57,356 bases of DNA from an uncultured SAR86 cluster bacterium (GCA_902556355.1 CACDVW010000004.1:1-57356), one strand, 5' to 3'; counted from the stretch's first letter, positions 9,761 to 18,699 are shown. Translations and numbers: made by a program. The notes: generated from the sequence alone by a model not told the origin.

Positions 9761-9916
9761 ATGTTATATCAAATTGGTTTAATTTTAATACTAGTTGTCA
9801 TCGCCTTAATTATTGGAAAAAAATTAAAAAAGACTAACAATTCTAATGAAAAATTAGTTTTCGAAGATGATATGACTGAGGAAGAACTTAAAAAATTAGA
9901 CGATGATATAAATTAA
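9761..9916 (+). CDS. 51-residue single-helix membrane protein
   Basis: A small ORF starting ATG at 9761 with an AGGA ribosome-binding site seven bases upstream (bases 9750-9753). The product starts MLYQIGLILILVVIALIIGK, one membrane helix, followed by a Lys/Asn-rich linker and a very acidic tail with MTEEELKKLDDD. It has no recognised domain. The predicted topology is a short N-terminus and a cytosolic charged tail after the positive KKLKK stretch. Its stop overlaps the stop of the BCCT gene on the other strand. The good ribosome-binding site and sensible protein features suggest a real gene. Confidence 0.6.
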   Translation: MLYQIGLILILVVIALIIGKKLKKTNNSNEKLVFEDDMTEEELKKLDDDIN

Positions 9917-11394
9917 CTATTAAATTCATCATCAAGCGATCTGTAAAGTTCCCTGCATGCAAAAGCTGTAATTATAGAAAAGGGTATTCCAAATATCACA
10001 ACTGCTGTTTGTAAAGCACCTAATCCGCCTGCTTTCAAAAGAACTCCCGCCAAAACTCCCAGAAGAATTGCCCACGTTATTCTTGATATTAATGGTGAAT
10101 CACCCTCTATATCAGCACCTTTTTTAGAGGAAAGCATAGAAGCAACTAATGCACCCGAATCAGAAGAAGTAACAAAAAAAGTAACTATTACAAATAGTGT
10201 TGCGGTTGATAAAGTCAATGAAAAAGACATTGAATCATATAAAACAAATAACGCAGTTGTAACATCTTTACTTACAGCTGAAGCAATATCACCAATATTA
10301 TTAAGTACCTGATATAAGGCAGCATTTCCAAATACTCCCATCCATATAAAAACTATTAAAGACGGAACAAATAGAACACCTACTATAAATTCTTTTATTG
10401 ATCTGCCATAAGAAATTCTAGCTATAAAGAGCGAAACAAATGGAGCCCATGCAAACCACCAGGTAAAATAAAATAAAGTATATGCATTTTGATAAACAGT
10501 ACTTTCATATGCTTCGGTCCATGTAGATAGTTGAATGATCTGATTTAAATAGACACCTGCATTTTGAATTATAGAATTTAAAATAAATAATGTTGGACCT
10601 AATAATAAAACAGCTAATAAAAGAAGCCCTGCAATTGTCATATTTATTTGAGAAAGTCTTTTAATCCCTCTATCTAGTCCAAGAGAAACACTTATTAACC
10701 CTAGTATTGTAATAAAAACTATTATTGGAATTTCACCTAAATTAATACCAAAAATATAATTCAGACCACCATTAATTTGAGATGCTCCTAATCCTAATGA
10801 TGTTGCTATACCAGTTATCGTTGTAAGAATTGCTATAATATCAATAGTTGCAGCTAGAGGCTTATTGTTTTCCACATATGATCCCAGAAGAGAGCTTACC
10901 CTAAAAGGTCTATTTTTATTATAACTGGAATAAGCAAAACATAATCCAAGTGCAGAATATATTGCCCATCCATGTAAACCCCAATGAAGATTAGCTAAAC
11001 TTATTGCCTTGCCCGCATTATAAGAAAGATTTCCTTCAATCATTCCAGGATAATCATTAAGATTACCAATTGGCTCAGCTACACCATAAAATAATAGACC
11101 TATACCCAAACCGGCACTAAAAAGCATAGCAATCCAGCTTTTATATGAATATGCTGGCCTTGCATTTTGTCCACCAAGTTTAATATCTTTATATTTAGTA
11201 AAAACTAAATAGATAGAAAAAACTAAAAAGCCATTAGCAATTATTATTATTAACCAACCGAGATATTCAGATAATAGTAATTGAGTTGATGAAAAAAATG
11301 CAGACGATGCAGATAAATTTGTATATACAATCGTTGTAATTGCTATCAAGAGAAAGGTTGAGATAAAAAATCTGGACTTGTTAAGATTATTCAT
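9913..11394 (-). CDS. BCCT-family betaine/carnitine/choline/DMSP transporter
   Basis: A 493-residue inner-membrane osmolyte carrier, more canonical than the paralogue at 3062. Signature segments are SWIAMLFSAGLGIGLLFYGVAEP, HWGLHGWAIYSALG, WWFAWAPFVSLFIARIS with GRSIKEF, and FFVTSSDSGALV. BCCT members import glycine betaine, choline, carnitine or DMSP with Na+ or H+. The start is an ATG at 11394. It is divergent from the TBDR at 11629 across a 234-base region. A DmdA-like demethylase at 17217 makes DMSP a reasonable but unproven candidate substrate. Confidence 0.93.
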   Translation of the reverse strand: MNNLNKSRFFISTFLLIAITTIVYTNLSASSAFFSSTQLLLSEYLGWLIIIIANGFLVFSIYLVFTKYKDIKLGGQNARPAYSYKSWIAMLFSAGLGIGLLFYGVAEPIGNLNDYPGMIEGNLSYNAGKAISLANLHWGLHGWAIYSALGLCFAYSSYNKNRPFRVSSLLGSYVENNKPLAATIDIIAILTTITGIATSLGLGASQINGGLNYIFGINLGEIPIIVFITILGLISVSLGLDRGIKRLSQINMTIAGLLLLAVLLLGPTLFILNSIIQNAGVYLNQIIQLSTWTEAYESTVYQNAYTLFYFTWWFAWAPFVSLFIARISYGRSIKEFIVGVLFVPSLIVFIWMGVFGNAALYQVLNNIGDIASAVSKDVTTALFVLYDSMSFSLTLSTATLFVIVTFFVTSSDSGALVASMLSSKKGADIEGDSPLISRITWAILLGVLAGVLLKAGGLGALQTAVVIFGIPFSIITAFACRELYRSLDDEFNS

Positions 11395-11473
11395 TAATAA
11401 ATTTATGTTTATTTGATTTTAAGTGAAACATAAATATGAGCTTTTTTCTAGGTAATAGTTGGACCAATTATAT

Positions 11474-11501
11474 TTGCATCCTTTTTTTAAGCTGGTATTA
11501 T
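11474..11501 (+). promoter_or_regulatory. candidate sigma70 promoter for the TBDR at 11629
   Basis: TTGCAT at 11474-11479 and TATTAT at 11496-11501 are separated by 16 bases, a good housekeeping promoter. It would leave a leader of roughly 120 bases before the receptor ATG. That leader contains a small AGACC/GGTCT dyad (11509-11513 and 11531-11535) and the tandem repeat listed next. Confidence 0.45.
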
Positions 11502-11555
11502 AGTCTCAAGACCGATTTACTGAAATTGCTGGTCTATAAACAAAGCTAAACTTCT

Positions 11556-11577
11556 CTGGGGGAAAAACTGGGGGAAA
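11556..11577 (+). repeat. tandem CTGGGGGAAA repeat in the TBDR leader
   Basis: CTGGGGGAAA occurs at 11556-11565 and again at 11568-11577, one helical turn apart. The G runs stand out in AT-rich DNA. It lies between the candidate promoter and the receptor start, so it could be an operator or a leader-RNA element. The receptor's own ribosome-binding site is the separate AAGGA about nine bases before the ATG. Confidence 0.5.
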
Positions 11578-11628
11578 CCTGCTCATTGTTTATTTGCAAT
11601 TTCTTTAACTTATATAAAGGAATTTATT

Positions 11629-14157
11629 ATGTTCAATAATTATAAACAAAATAAAATACTACCTTCCTTATCTGCTCTTGCTCTTGTAAACACTGCTGCT
11701 TTTAGTGGTCTTGTTGCTGGGCAAAGTCAGGCAACAGTTGAAGAGATTGTTGTTACAGCAAGGAAGAAGGCTGAGAGTCTTCAAGATGTACCGCTTTCAG
11801 TTTCTGCTCTTAAAGAGGAAACTCTAGAAGAAAAGGGCATAAATGTCTTTGAAGACTATTTACTGCAGCTTCCTGGAGTAACAGCTGGTGGTTCTGGTCC
11901 AGGTCAGAGCACTATCTATATTAGAGGTTTAGCCTCAACAACTCCAAACTTAACGACTGCAGGTGTTGCTGGATTAGCACCTAATGTGTCCTTCTATCTA
12001 GATGAACAGCCTTTGGCGCAGCCTGGAAGAAACTTAGATGTTTATGCGGCTGATGTATCAAGAATTGAGGTATTAGCTGGACCACAAGGAACACTCTTTG
12101 GGGCTAGTTCTCAAGCTGGTGTTGTTAGATTAATAACTAATAAACCAGTTATGGGTGAAAGTGCTAGCAGTCTTGAAGTAGAAGCTAGACTAACATCTGG
12201 TGGTGAAGAAGGTAATAAGTTTGAATATATGAGTAATGTTCCATTGGGAACAGGATCAGCATTAAGGTTTGTTGCTTACAGAGATCATAGAGGTGGTTAT
12301 ATTGATCAAGTTGCAGGTACTTTAAATGTAGGACAATCTGCTAGATATAGAGCAGCAGGTACCGTTAGAGCTAATGGTTTACCAGTTGCTTCTTCAAGAG
12401 CAGGCTTTAAAGCAGGAACTGATTTATCTGGTGCTAATCTTATTGATGCAAATGCAATAGTTAAAGAAGATGCTAACCCTGTAACATATCAAGGCTTTAG
12501 AGCTAGTGTTGCACATGAAATTAATGACAATTGGGATGCTCTTGTAACTGTTGCACAGCAAACCATTGATTCAGATGGTGTATTCTTTGTAGATCCAACC
12601 TTAGATGATTTAGAAATCCAAAGATATTCAGACGATACAATTAAAGACGAATTTGATAACTTAAGTCTTACTCTTAATGGTTCAATTGGTGATCTAGAAG
12701 TTGTATATGCTGGCGCTTATACTGACAGGGTTACAGATCAAAACATTGATTACACAGATTACCTATTTGTTGGACAATACCTTCCTTACTACATTTGTGA
12801 TGGAGGAGTTTCTTACCCATCTGATGGTGTAGCTGTTGGAACTTGTGGTTCACCTCAATTGTATGTTGACTCAACTACAAATACAGAGGTAACAACACAT
12901 GAACTTCGTGTAAATGCACCAGTTAGTGATACTGTAGAGGTTACAGCTGGTATGTTCTTCAGTGATCTAGTTTTAACTGAGTTAAACTTATTTACATACC
13001 CAAGCTCAGTTGAGTATGGTGTTGATTATGCTCCAAACTATGCTTTAACGGATACATCTGTTACAGGTTCAATTAACAGTGCTTCGCCAGGATGGTTCTC
13101 AGCTGGACCATTCTCTACTCCAGTAATTTTCTTCAATGATATTAAGAGAACTGATAAACAAAAAGGCTTTTTTGGTGAAGTGAATATTGCATTACAGGAT
13201 GATGTTGAGCTGACTGTTGGCGCTAGATACTATGATATAGATGTTGATTTTGAAGGTAGTGCAAACTCATCATTCTTAAATGGTGGAGGCGACGTCCAAA
13301 GATATGGATCTAATTTGTCTGCACAATATGCTCCAAACAATGCTAATGGATATCCTGACAAAGCATCAACTGACGGTGTTATTGGAAAAGCAACTTTATC
13401 TTGGAATCCATCTGATAACGCAATGTATTACATCACATGGTCAGAAGGTTTTAGACCAGGACTATTAAACAGACCTGTTGGTTCTTCTAATGCTGATGGT
13501 TCATATACAGTTAAACCAGAAGTAAAATCTGATGAGGTTACCAATTTTGAATTTGGTTGGAAAACAACTTCTGAAGATGGAAAATTAAGGTTTAACGGAA
13601 GTGCTTTTATGTTAGACATCTCAGGGCTACAAAGTACTATCTTTGACCCAAGTATTGTTAACTTATTCTTCTCAGATAATGCTGCTGATGCTGAAATCAC
13701 AGGTGTTGAAGGTGATTTCATATATATAACTGATACTGACCTAGTACTTTCAGGTGCTTTCTCGGTGTTAGACTCAGAAATTACAAAAAGTCTCGTTCCA
13801 ACAGACGATGTTGTTGTAGGTTCTGAATTAGCATTTGCGCCTGGCTTCCAAGGAAACTTATCAGCTAGAAAAGAATGGGGTATGTCTTCTGGTAATACTC
13901 TGCATTGGCAAGGACAGATGACATTCTCTGATAAGAGCTACTCTGATATTATGGCGCCAAATAAGGCCGAGCAGGACTCATATAGCTATTTCAATATGAG
14001 AACTGGTATTAGCAATGATGATATGACTCTTGAGCTTTACTTAGATAATGTTACTGATAAGAGAGCTGATATTAGTAATACATTTGTATTCGATAGAGCT
14101 AGAGTTGCTATTATCAAGCCTAGAACAATTGGTGTTAGATATAAGAAAAACTTTTAA
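11629..14157 (+). CDS. TonB-dependent outer-membrane receptor
   Basis: An 842-residue receptor with a signal-type N-terminus ending near VAGQSQA, then a TonB box in VEEIVVTARKKAESLQDVP. The plug has PGVTAGGSGPGQSTIYIRGL and IEVLAGPQGTLFGASS, and a long beta-barrel ends in IGVRYKKNF. The substrate is unknown; the family imports siderophores, vitamins, glycans or other large compounds using TonB energy. An extracellular-type loop near residues 385-415 contains two Cys, like the Cys-bearing loop of the receptor at 2. A Rho-independent terminator follows directly, so it is probably monocistronic with the promoter at 11474. The start ATG has AAGGA upstream. Confidence 0.95.
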   Translation: MFNNYKQNKILPSLSALALVNTAAFSGLVAGQSQATVEEIVVTARKKAESLQDVPLSVSALKEETLEEKGINVFEDYLLQLPGVTAGGSGPGQSTIYIRGLASTTPNLTTAGVAGLAPNVSFYLDEQPLAQPGRNLDVYAADVSRIEVLAGPQGTLFGASSQAGVVRLITNKPVMGESASSLEVEARLTSGGEEGNKFEYMSNVPLGTGSALRFVAYRDHRGGYIDQVAGTLNVGQSARYRAAGTVRANGLPVASSRAGFKAGTDLSGANLIDANAIVKEDANPVTYQGFRASVAHEINDNWDALVTVAQQTIDSDGVFFVDPTLDDLEIQRYSDDTIKDEFDNLSLTLNGSIGDLEVVYAGAYTDRVTDQNIDYTDYLFVGQYLPYYICDGGVSYPSDGVAVGTCGSPQLYVDSTTNTEVTTHELRVNAPVSDTVEVTAGMFFSDLVLTELNLFTYPSSVEYGVDYAPNYALTDTSVTGSINSASPGWFSAGPFSTPVIFFNDIKRTDKQKGFFGEVNIALQDDVELTVGARYYDIDVDFEGSANSSFLNGGGDVQRYGSNLSAQYAPNNANGYPDKASTDGVIGKATLSWNPSDNAMYYITWSEGFRPGLLNRPVGSSNADGSYTVKPEVKSDEVTNFEFGWKTTSEDGKLRFNGSAFMLDISGLQSTIFDPSIVNLFFSDNAADAEITGVEGDFIYITDTDLVLSGAFSVLDSEITKSLVPTDDVVVGSELAFAPGFQGNLSARKEWGMSSGNTLHWQGQMTFSDKSYSDIMAPNKAEQDSYSYFNMRTGISNDDMTLELYLDNVTDKRADISNTFVFDRARVAIIKPRTIGVRYKKNF

Positions 14158-14178
14158 TACTTAACATTAAATGTATTT

Positions 14179-14203
14179 AAGGGAGCTTAGGCTCCCTTTT
14201 TTA
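14179..14203 (+). terminator. Rho-independent terminator after the TBDR
   Basis: GGGAGC (14181-14186), loop TTAG and GCTCCC (14191-14196) form a perfect GC-rich stem flanked by AA/TT pairs and followed by a T-rich run. It begins 22 bases after the receptor stop codon. Confidence 0.9.
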
Positions 14204-14243
14204 TTTATAATTAAATAAAAGTATAGTTATTTAAGTTTTAACA

Positions 14244-16187
14244 ATGAACCAATTTGATGATTCAGCATTAGCAGTTGATCTAAACGAAGCTACTCAGTTA
14301 GTTAAAGAAAATCGTTTTGATGCTGCACTTAAATTATTAGAAATTATCCTATCCAATAATGCTGATCATATTGATGCGCTTTATCTGGCAGCAGTTTCAT
14401 CAAGGTATCTTAAGAAATTTGATGAATCTAAGAATTATATTGAAGGTCTGCTCAAAGTTGCGCCTGATATGGCTCGAGCATATCAAGAATTGGGTCATCT
14501 AAATAAAGCTTTATCAAATGATGAAAAAGCTATATCTAGTTACAGACAAGCATGCGAATTAAATCCTGCTCTGTATGCATCTTGGGCAGCTCTTCATGAA
14601 TATTTTTCAAAGCAAAATAATATATCTGCCAAACTTCACGCAGAAGAGCAAATAGATAGACTTAAATCTTTACCTAAAACTTTGTTATACATTGATCAAA
14701 TTATGAACGAAGGCCGTCTTGGAATTGCTGAAAAAAGATGCAGAGAATTCTTAAAAGTCCATCCAACTAACACATATGCAATGTCACAACTAGCTGAAAT
14801 TGCAGACAGGCTTGGATATTTTGATGATGCCGAAGTGTTATTAGAAAAAGCTGTAGAATTTAACCCAGAAGATGGCGACCTCCGTATGAAGTATGCCATG
14901 GTACTCCGGAAGAAACAAAAATTTGAAAAAACAATGGAGCAAGTAAATATACTATGTCAAAAATTTCCAAATAATATTTCTTATCAAACTCAAAAAGCTA
15001 GCGAATTAATGCAAAATGGTGATCATGAAAAAGCTGTAGATCTTTTTGATCACATAATTACCAAAAATCCTGTTAACTTTAGCTCTTATACTTTTAAAGG
15101 TCATGCGTTAAAAACTCTTGGCAAAACTGATGATGCAATCGACAGTTATAAGTCAGCATATAATATTAAACCTGATCATGGTGAGGCCTTCTTTTCTTTA
15201 TCAAACCTTAAAACTTATTCATTTACTGATAATGAAATTAATATAATTGAAAAACAATTATCTAGAATTGACCTGTCTTTAAAAGAAAAAGTTTATTTTC
15301 ACTTTGCACTTGCTCAAGCTTGTGAATCAAAAGGTGATTATGATAAATCGTTTCATCATCTTTCAGAAGGCAACCTTATTAAGCGAAATCAAAGTAAATA
15401 CTCTATTGAGATGATGGATAAAGATCCTATTTTTATTCTAGGACTTCCAAGAGCTGGCTCTACATTAATAGAGCAAATACTAGCCTCACATTCAATGATA
15501 GATGGGACTCTTGAATTGCCGAATATTTTGTCACTTGCACAAAGTCTCAGAGGTGATGATGTTTATGGTAAGGAAGGGAAATATCCGAAGGTAATGAGTA
15601 ACTTTACAGAATCACAAAGACAAATAATGGGTGAGGAGTTTATCAGAGATACAATGATGCATAGACAAAATGCACCAATGTTTACTGATAAAATGCCAAA
15701 TAATTTTAGGCACATTGCCTTAATTCATCTTATTTTACCAAATGCAAAAATTATTGATGCTAGAAGATATCCACTAGATTGTTGTTTTAGTATGTTCAAG
15801 CAGCTTTTTGCACAAGGTCAAGAATTCACATATGGCCTTAAAGAAGCAGGCAGCTATTATAATAGTTATGCAAATCTTATGAATCATTGGGATAAAGTTC
15901 TTCCAGGAAAAATTCTTACAGTTAATAACGAAGATATTATTGATGATTTAGAGGGTCAAGTAGAAAGAATACTTAATTTTATAGATATTCCTTTTGAAGA
16001 AAGCTGTGTATCGTTTCATAAAACTGAAAGATCAGTAAGAACAGCCAGCTCAGAACAAGTAAGACAACCAATCAATAAAAAAGGTATGGGACGATGGAAG
16101 CCCTATGCTAAGCATTTAAAGCCATTGCTTGAAACAATAGATAATACTTTGCTTAAACAAGAGGATATTGATCTTATTAATTCTTAA
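14244..16187 (+). CDS. TPR-repeat sulfotransferase fusion (paralogue of the gene at 4546)
   Basis: A 647-residue protein with the same architecture as the gene at 4546. TPR units fill about the first 370 residues (AVEFNPEDGDLRMKYAMVLR is one). A PAPS sulfotransferase domain follows with FILGLPRAGSTLIEQILASH at about residue 398, FTDKMPNNFRHIALIHLI, IDARRYPLDCCFSMFKQLF, and the shared C-terminal ending TASSEQVRQPI. The acceptor is unknown. It begins 40 bases after the receptor's terminator and so probably has its own promoter. Both copies of this protein lie within a few kilobases of a TBDR. Confidence 0.9.
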   Translation: MNQFDDSALAVDLNEATQLVKENRFDAALKLLEIILSNNADHIDALYLAAVSSRYLKKFDESKNYIEGLLKVAPDMARAYQELGHLNKALSNDEKAISSYRQACELNPALYASWAALHEYFSKQNNISAKLHAEEQIDRLKSLPKTLLYIDQIMNEGRLGIAEKRCREFLKVHPTNTYAMSQLAEIADRLGYFDDAEVLLEKAVEFNPEDGDLRMKYAMVLRKKQKFEKTMEQVNILCQKFPNNISYQTQKASELMQNGDHEKAVDLFDHIITKNPVNFSSYTFKGHALKTLGKTDDAIDSYKSAYNIKPDHGEAFFSLSNLKTYSFTDNEINIIEKQLSRIDLSLKEKVYFHFALAQACESKGDYDKSFHHLSEGNLIKRNQSKYSIEMMDKDPIFILGLPRAGSTLIEQILASHSMIDGTLELPNILSLAQSLRGDDVYGKEGKYPKVMSNFTESQRQIMGEEFIRDTMMHRQNAPMFTDKMPNNFRHIALIHLILPNAKIIDARRYPLDCCFSMFKQLFAQGQEFTYGLKEAGSYYNSYANLMNHWDKVLPGKILTVNNEDIIDDLEGQVERILNFIDIPFEESCVSFHKTERSVRTASSEQVRQPINKKGMGRWKPYAKHLKPLLETIDNTLLKQEDIDLINS

Positions 16188-16254
16188 TATATTTATTGAA
16201 TCTTAACTTAAAAGTATTAGTATTAATTAGTTAGTTAAATAATAGGGAGTTAAT

Positions 16255-16635
16255 ATGACAAATTTAATAGTATGTGTAGTTATGTTTTACATTCTGCACT
16301 TGTTCTTGGTAATGAGCTTCTCACTTCATAAGGTACCATTTATTCAGTGGACATATACTGGTGGTGATATATCAGGCAAGACAGCGTTATCAGAAAGGAT
16401 GGCTTCAGCAGGAGATAATTTACGACAATCCTTGCCAATATTCTTAGTTTTAGCAGTACTGTCAGTTATTTTGGAAGTTGATAATTTAATACTAGCTCAA
16501 ACATGGTTAGGTCTAAGAGTTTTATACTTACTTGGAGCAATGGCTGATCTATATAGATTTAAAATGATAAGACCAATAATATGGTTGCCTTCAATCATAG
16601 TTTTAGTCTGTATGGGCTGCAATCTATATATCTAA
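16255..16635 (+). CDS. MAPEG family membrane protein
   Basis: A 126-residue protein with four hydrophobic helices of the MAPEG family (membrane-associated eicosanoid and glutathione metabolism proteins). The family motif around ASAGDNLRQSLPIFL is clear, as is LGLRVLYLLGAM later in the protein. Bacterial members are mostly of unknown role; some have glutathione transferase activity. A GGGAG ribosome-binding site lies just ahead of the ATG. A strong hairpin follows 4 bases after the stop. Confidence 0.85.
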   Translation: MTNLIVCVVMFYILHLFLVMSFSLHKVPFIQWTYTGGDISGKTALSERMASAGDNLRQSLPIFLVLAVLSVILEVDNLILAQTWLGLRVLYLLGAMADLYRFKMIRPIIWLPSIIVLVCMGCNLYI

Positions 16636-16639
16636 AATT

Positions 16640-16673
16640 TTGATAGCAGGTTCAGGGGAAAACCTGCTATCAA
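16640..16673. terminator. strong inverted repeat after the MAPEG gene
   Basis: TTGATAGCAGGTT (16640-16652) pairs perfectly with AACCTGCTATCAA (16661-16673) around an eight-base loop. There is no T run on the plus strand, so this may be a weak or bidirectional terminator or an RNA-stabilising hairpin. The minus-strand side is followed by AATTTT. Confidence 0.6.
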
Positions 16674-16783
16674 TGAAAGTATTGATTGTGCATCGAGGAG
16701 TACTTTCGATATCTATTTAACTTAATTTATAAGACTTTTATATTAAGGGTTTGAAACTTATTGTTAACTTTGCGTAACAACAA

Positions 16784-17125
16784 TTATTTAATTACATTAA
16801 ATTTTCTTTCAATTCGAGCTTGGCCTCTATGAACACAGCTCATATTGCTTGTATTAGTGTCTATTAAAGTAATGATTTGATGGTCAAACATGCAATAAGT
16901 TTGGATCAGATCTGTTATGTAAACTTTGCTTATTGGTTCTTCGAGAAAACTTGTAACAGACAAGATATCATACTTATTACAGGTACTAATTTTACTTAAA
17001 GCGTCCTTGTAAGCATCGTCTGATGATTGAAGTCTTTTTGTTATTAAAACTGAACATTTTGTATCAAATTCAGCATAAACATTAAAACTAAAAATAATTA
17101 AGAAAGTGTATATTAATGATCTCAT
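16784..17125 (-). CDS. secreted hypothetical protein
   Basis: A 113-residue protein with a clear signal peptide (MRSLIYTFLIIFSFNVYA, cleavage before EFDTKC). The mature part has four cysteines (in TKCSV, STCNKY, TYCMF and MSCVH), suggesting disulfides in the periplasm. I recognise no family. It stands alone on the minus strand, divergent from the DmdA-like gene across 91 bases, so the two may share a regulatory region. Confidence 0.6.
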   Translation of the reverse strand: MRSLIYTFLIIFSFNVYAEFDTKCSVLITKRLQSSDDAYKDALSKISTCNKYDILSVTSFLEEPISKVYITDLIQTYCMFDHQIITLIDTNTSNMSCVHRGQARIERKFNVIK

Positions 17126-17216
17126 TTGCTAATCTTATCACCTAAAAAAATAAATTGAATAATCTAGAAAATAGTATTAACGTAAATCTATATTTTATTA
17201 TGGGGAGCTAAATAAA

Positions 17217-18350
17217 ATGGAAGACTTTGGATTTGGAACACAAATTAGAAAAAGTCCTTTTTTTGATGCCACAGTCAAGTGGGGAGCAAAAGATTTCTCT
17301 GTCTATAACCACATGTATATACCAAGAGATTTTGGTAATCCAGAACAAAATTTTTGGAATTTAATAAATGATGCAATTCTTTGCGATGTAGCGGTTGAAA
17401 GACAAGTACAGGTCAAAGGACCCGATGCTAGTAAATTTGTCCAAATGATGACACCAAGAGACTTATCTAATATGAAGGTAGGACAGTGTAAGTATGTAAT
17501 ATTGGTTAATCAAAATGGCGGTGTTTTAAACGATCCGATTTTATTAAAAGTTAGTGAAGATAAATATTGGTTTTCTCTTGCTGACAGCGACATTCTTTTT
17601 TGGGCTCAAGGTTTACTAGCTAATACAAATTATAATGTTGAGATAACCGAACCTGATGTATCACCGCTGCAGCTTCAAGGCCCTAAATCAAGAGATATTA
17701 TGATTAAAATATTTGGAGAACAAATATCTGACTTAAAATATTATTGGTTTAAGCAATTTGCATTTAATAATACAGAGTTAATTATTTCAAGAACTGGTTG
17801 GTCTAGTGAATTAGGATATGAAATTTTTCTTACAGATTCAAAAGTTGGTAATGAGATTTATGAACATATTATGAAGATTGGAGAGCCCATGGGTTTAAAG
17901 CCAGGCCACACTTCTACAATAAGGAGAATTGAAGGAGGTATGCTTTCTTATCATGCTGATATGACTATAAATACAAACCCTTTAGAGCTTGGTATGGGTA
18001 AGTTTATTGATTTAAATAGTGATTTTGATTTTATTGGTAAAGATGCTCTTATTAAAATAAAAAAAAATGGTATTAAAAGAAAGCAAGTTGGACTGTATCT
18101 AGATAATAAACGTATGGATGGACCCAATACTAGATTTTGGGATCTTATGCATAACGATAAAATAGTTGGCAAAATAACTTCAGCTGTTTATTCTCCGCGT
18201 CTAGAACAAAATATTGCTTTGGCTATTGTTAATATAAATTACTCAAACTTAAACCAGAAATTAATTGTTAATGATGGTAATAATGAATTTAATGCAGTGG
18301 TTGTAAATAAACCCTTTTATGACCCAAATAAAAAATTAACTAAATCTTAA
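17217..18350 (+). CDS. dmdA: DMSP demethylase-like aminomethyltransferase (DmdA family)
   Basis: A 377-residue GcvT-fold protein. The opening pattern (SPFFDATVKWGAKDFSVYNH), then DVAVERQVQVKGPDA, MTPRDLSNMKVGQCKYV, SLADSDILFWAQGL and EPDVSPLQLQGP track DmdA along its length better than glycine-cleavage T protein. DmdA moves a methyl group from dimethylsulfoniopropionate to tetrahydrofolate, giving methylmercaptopropionate. DmdA is known from SAR11, roseobacters and some marine gammaproteobacteria. Close non-DmdA paralogues exist, so activity is probable rather than certain. GGGAG precedes the ATG. No dmdB-D genes are in the window. Confidence 0.75.
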   Translation: MEDFGFGTQIRKSPFFDATVKWGAKDFSVYNHMYIPRDFGNPEQNFWNLINDAILCDVAVERQVQVKGPDASKFVQMMTPRDLSNMKVGQCKYVILVNQNGGVLNDPILLKVSEDKYWFSLADSDILFWAQGLLANTNYNVEITEPDVSPLQLQGPKSRDIMIKIFGEQISDLKYYWFKQFAFNNTELIISRTGWSSELGYEIFLTDSKVGNEIYEHIMKIGEPMGLKPGHTSTIRRIEGGMLSYHADMTINTNPLELGMGKFIDLNSDFDFIGKDALIKIKKNGIKRKQVGLYLDNKRMDGPNTRFWDLMHNDKIVGKITSAVYSPRLEQNIALAIVNINYSNLNQKLIVNDGNNEFNAVVVNKPFYDPNKKLTKS

Positions 18351-18520
18351 AAAGCTATTGGTATAGCAAAACCTAAGATTACAAAAAACCATTTACTAAA
18401 TTTAAAAAACAGAAGCATGCTCATGTTTTGTCCATGATCGCTAAATTTGCTTCCTTCAAACGACCACATGATGCCACCGATAAATAGAGAGATTATCGAG
18501 TATATAAAAACAGTTTCCAT
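18347..18520 (-). CDS. 57-residue two-helix membrane protein
   Basis: A small ORF with ATG at 18520 and a TAGGA ribosome-binding site about nine bases upstream. The product begins METVFIYSIISLFIGGIMW, has a polar middle (EGSKFSDHGQN) and a second hydrophobic stretch ending FVILGFAIPIAF. It has no known domain. Its stop overlaps the stop of the demethylase gene on the other strand. The ribosome-binding site and two-helix pattern support a real gene. Confidence 0.5.
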   Translation of the reverse strand: METVFIYSIISLFIGGIMWSFEGSKFSDHGQNMSMLLFFKFSKWFFVILGFAIPIAF

Positions 18521-18553
18521 TGTTCACAATCCTAAAAATTATATTTACCTGAA

Positions 18554-18637
18554 CTACCAATTATTTTTATTTTTTACTACCCAATAAAGTAAGGCTATAA
18601 ATATTAGATTTCCTATTAAATAAGTAGAGTAATCCAT
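18554..18637 (-). CDS. 27-residue possible membrane peptide
   Basis: A tiny ORF, MDYSTYLIGNLIFIALLYWV plus a Lys/Asn tail. It has one hydrophobic helix and a positive C-terminus. No convincing ribosome-binding site is visible and chance is possible in AT-rich DNA. It is listed because two other 27-residue ORFs of similar build occur nearby (18700 and 21415). Confidence 0.25.
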   Translation of the reverse strand: MDYSTYLIGNLIFIALLYWVVKNKNNW

Positions 18638-18699
18638 GACTGTTATTTTATATGATTTATTGTGTGAAATTAGTTACATGTATGTAAAATTATACATAT

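Noticed and set aside
17126..17216. A glycine or SAM riboswitch upstream of the DmdA-like gene.
   Set aside because: Only 91 AT-rich bases are available and I see no conserved riboswitch core.
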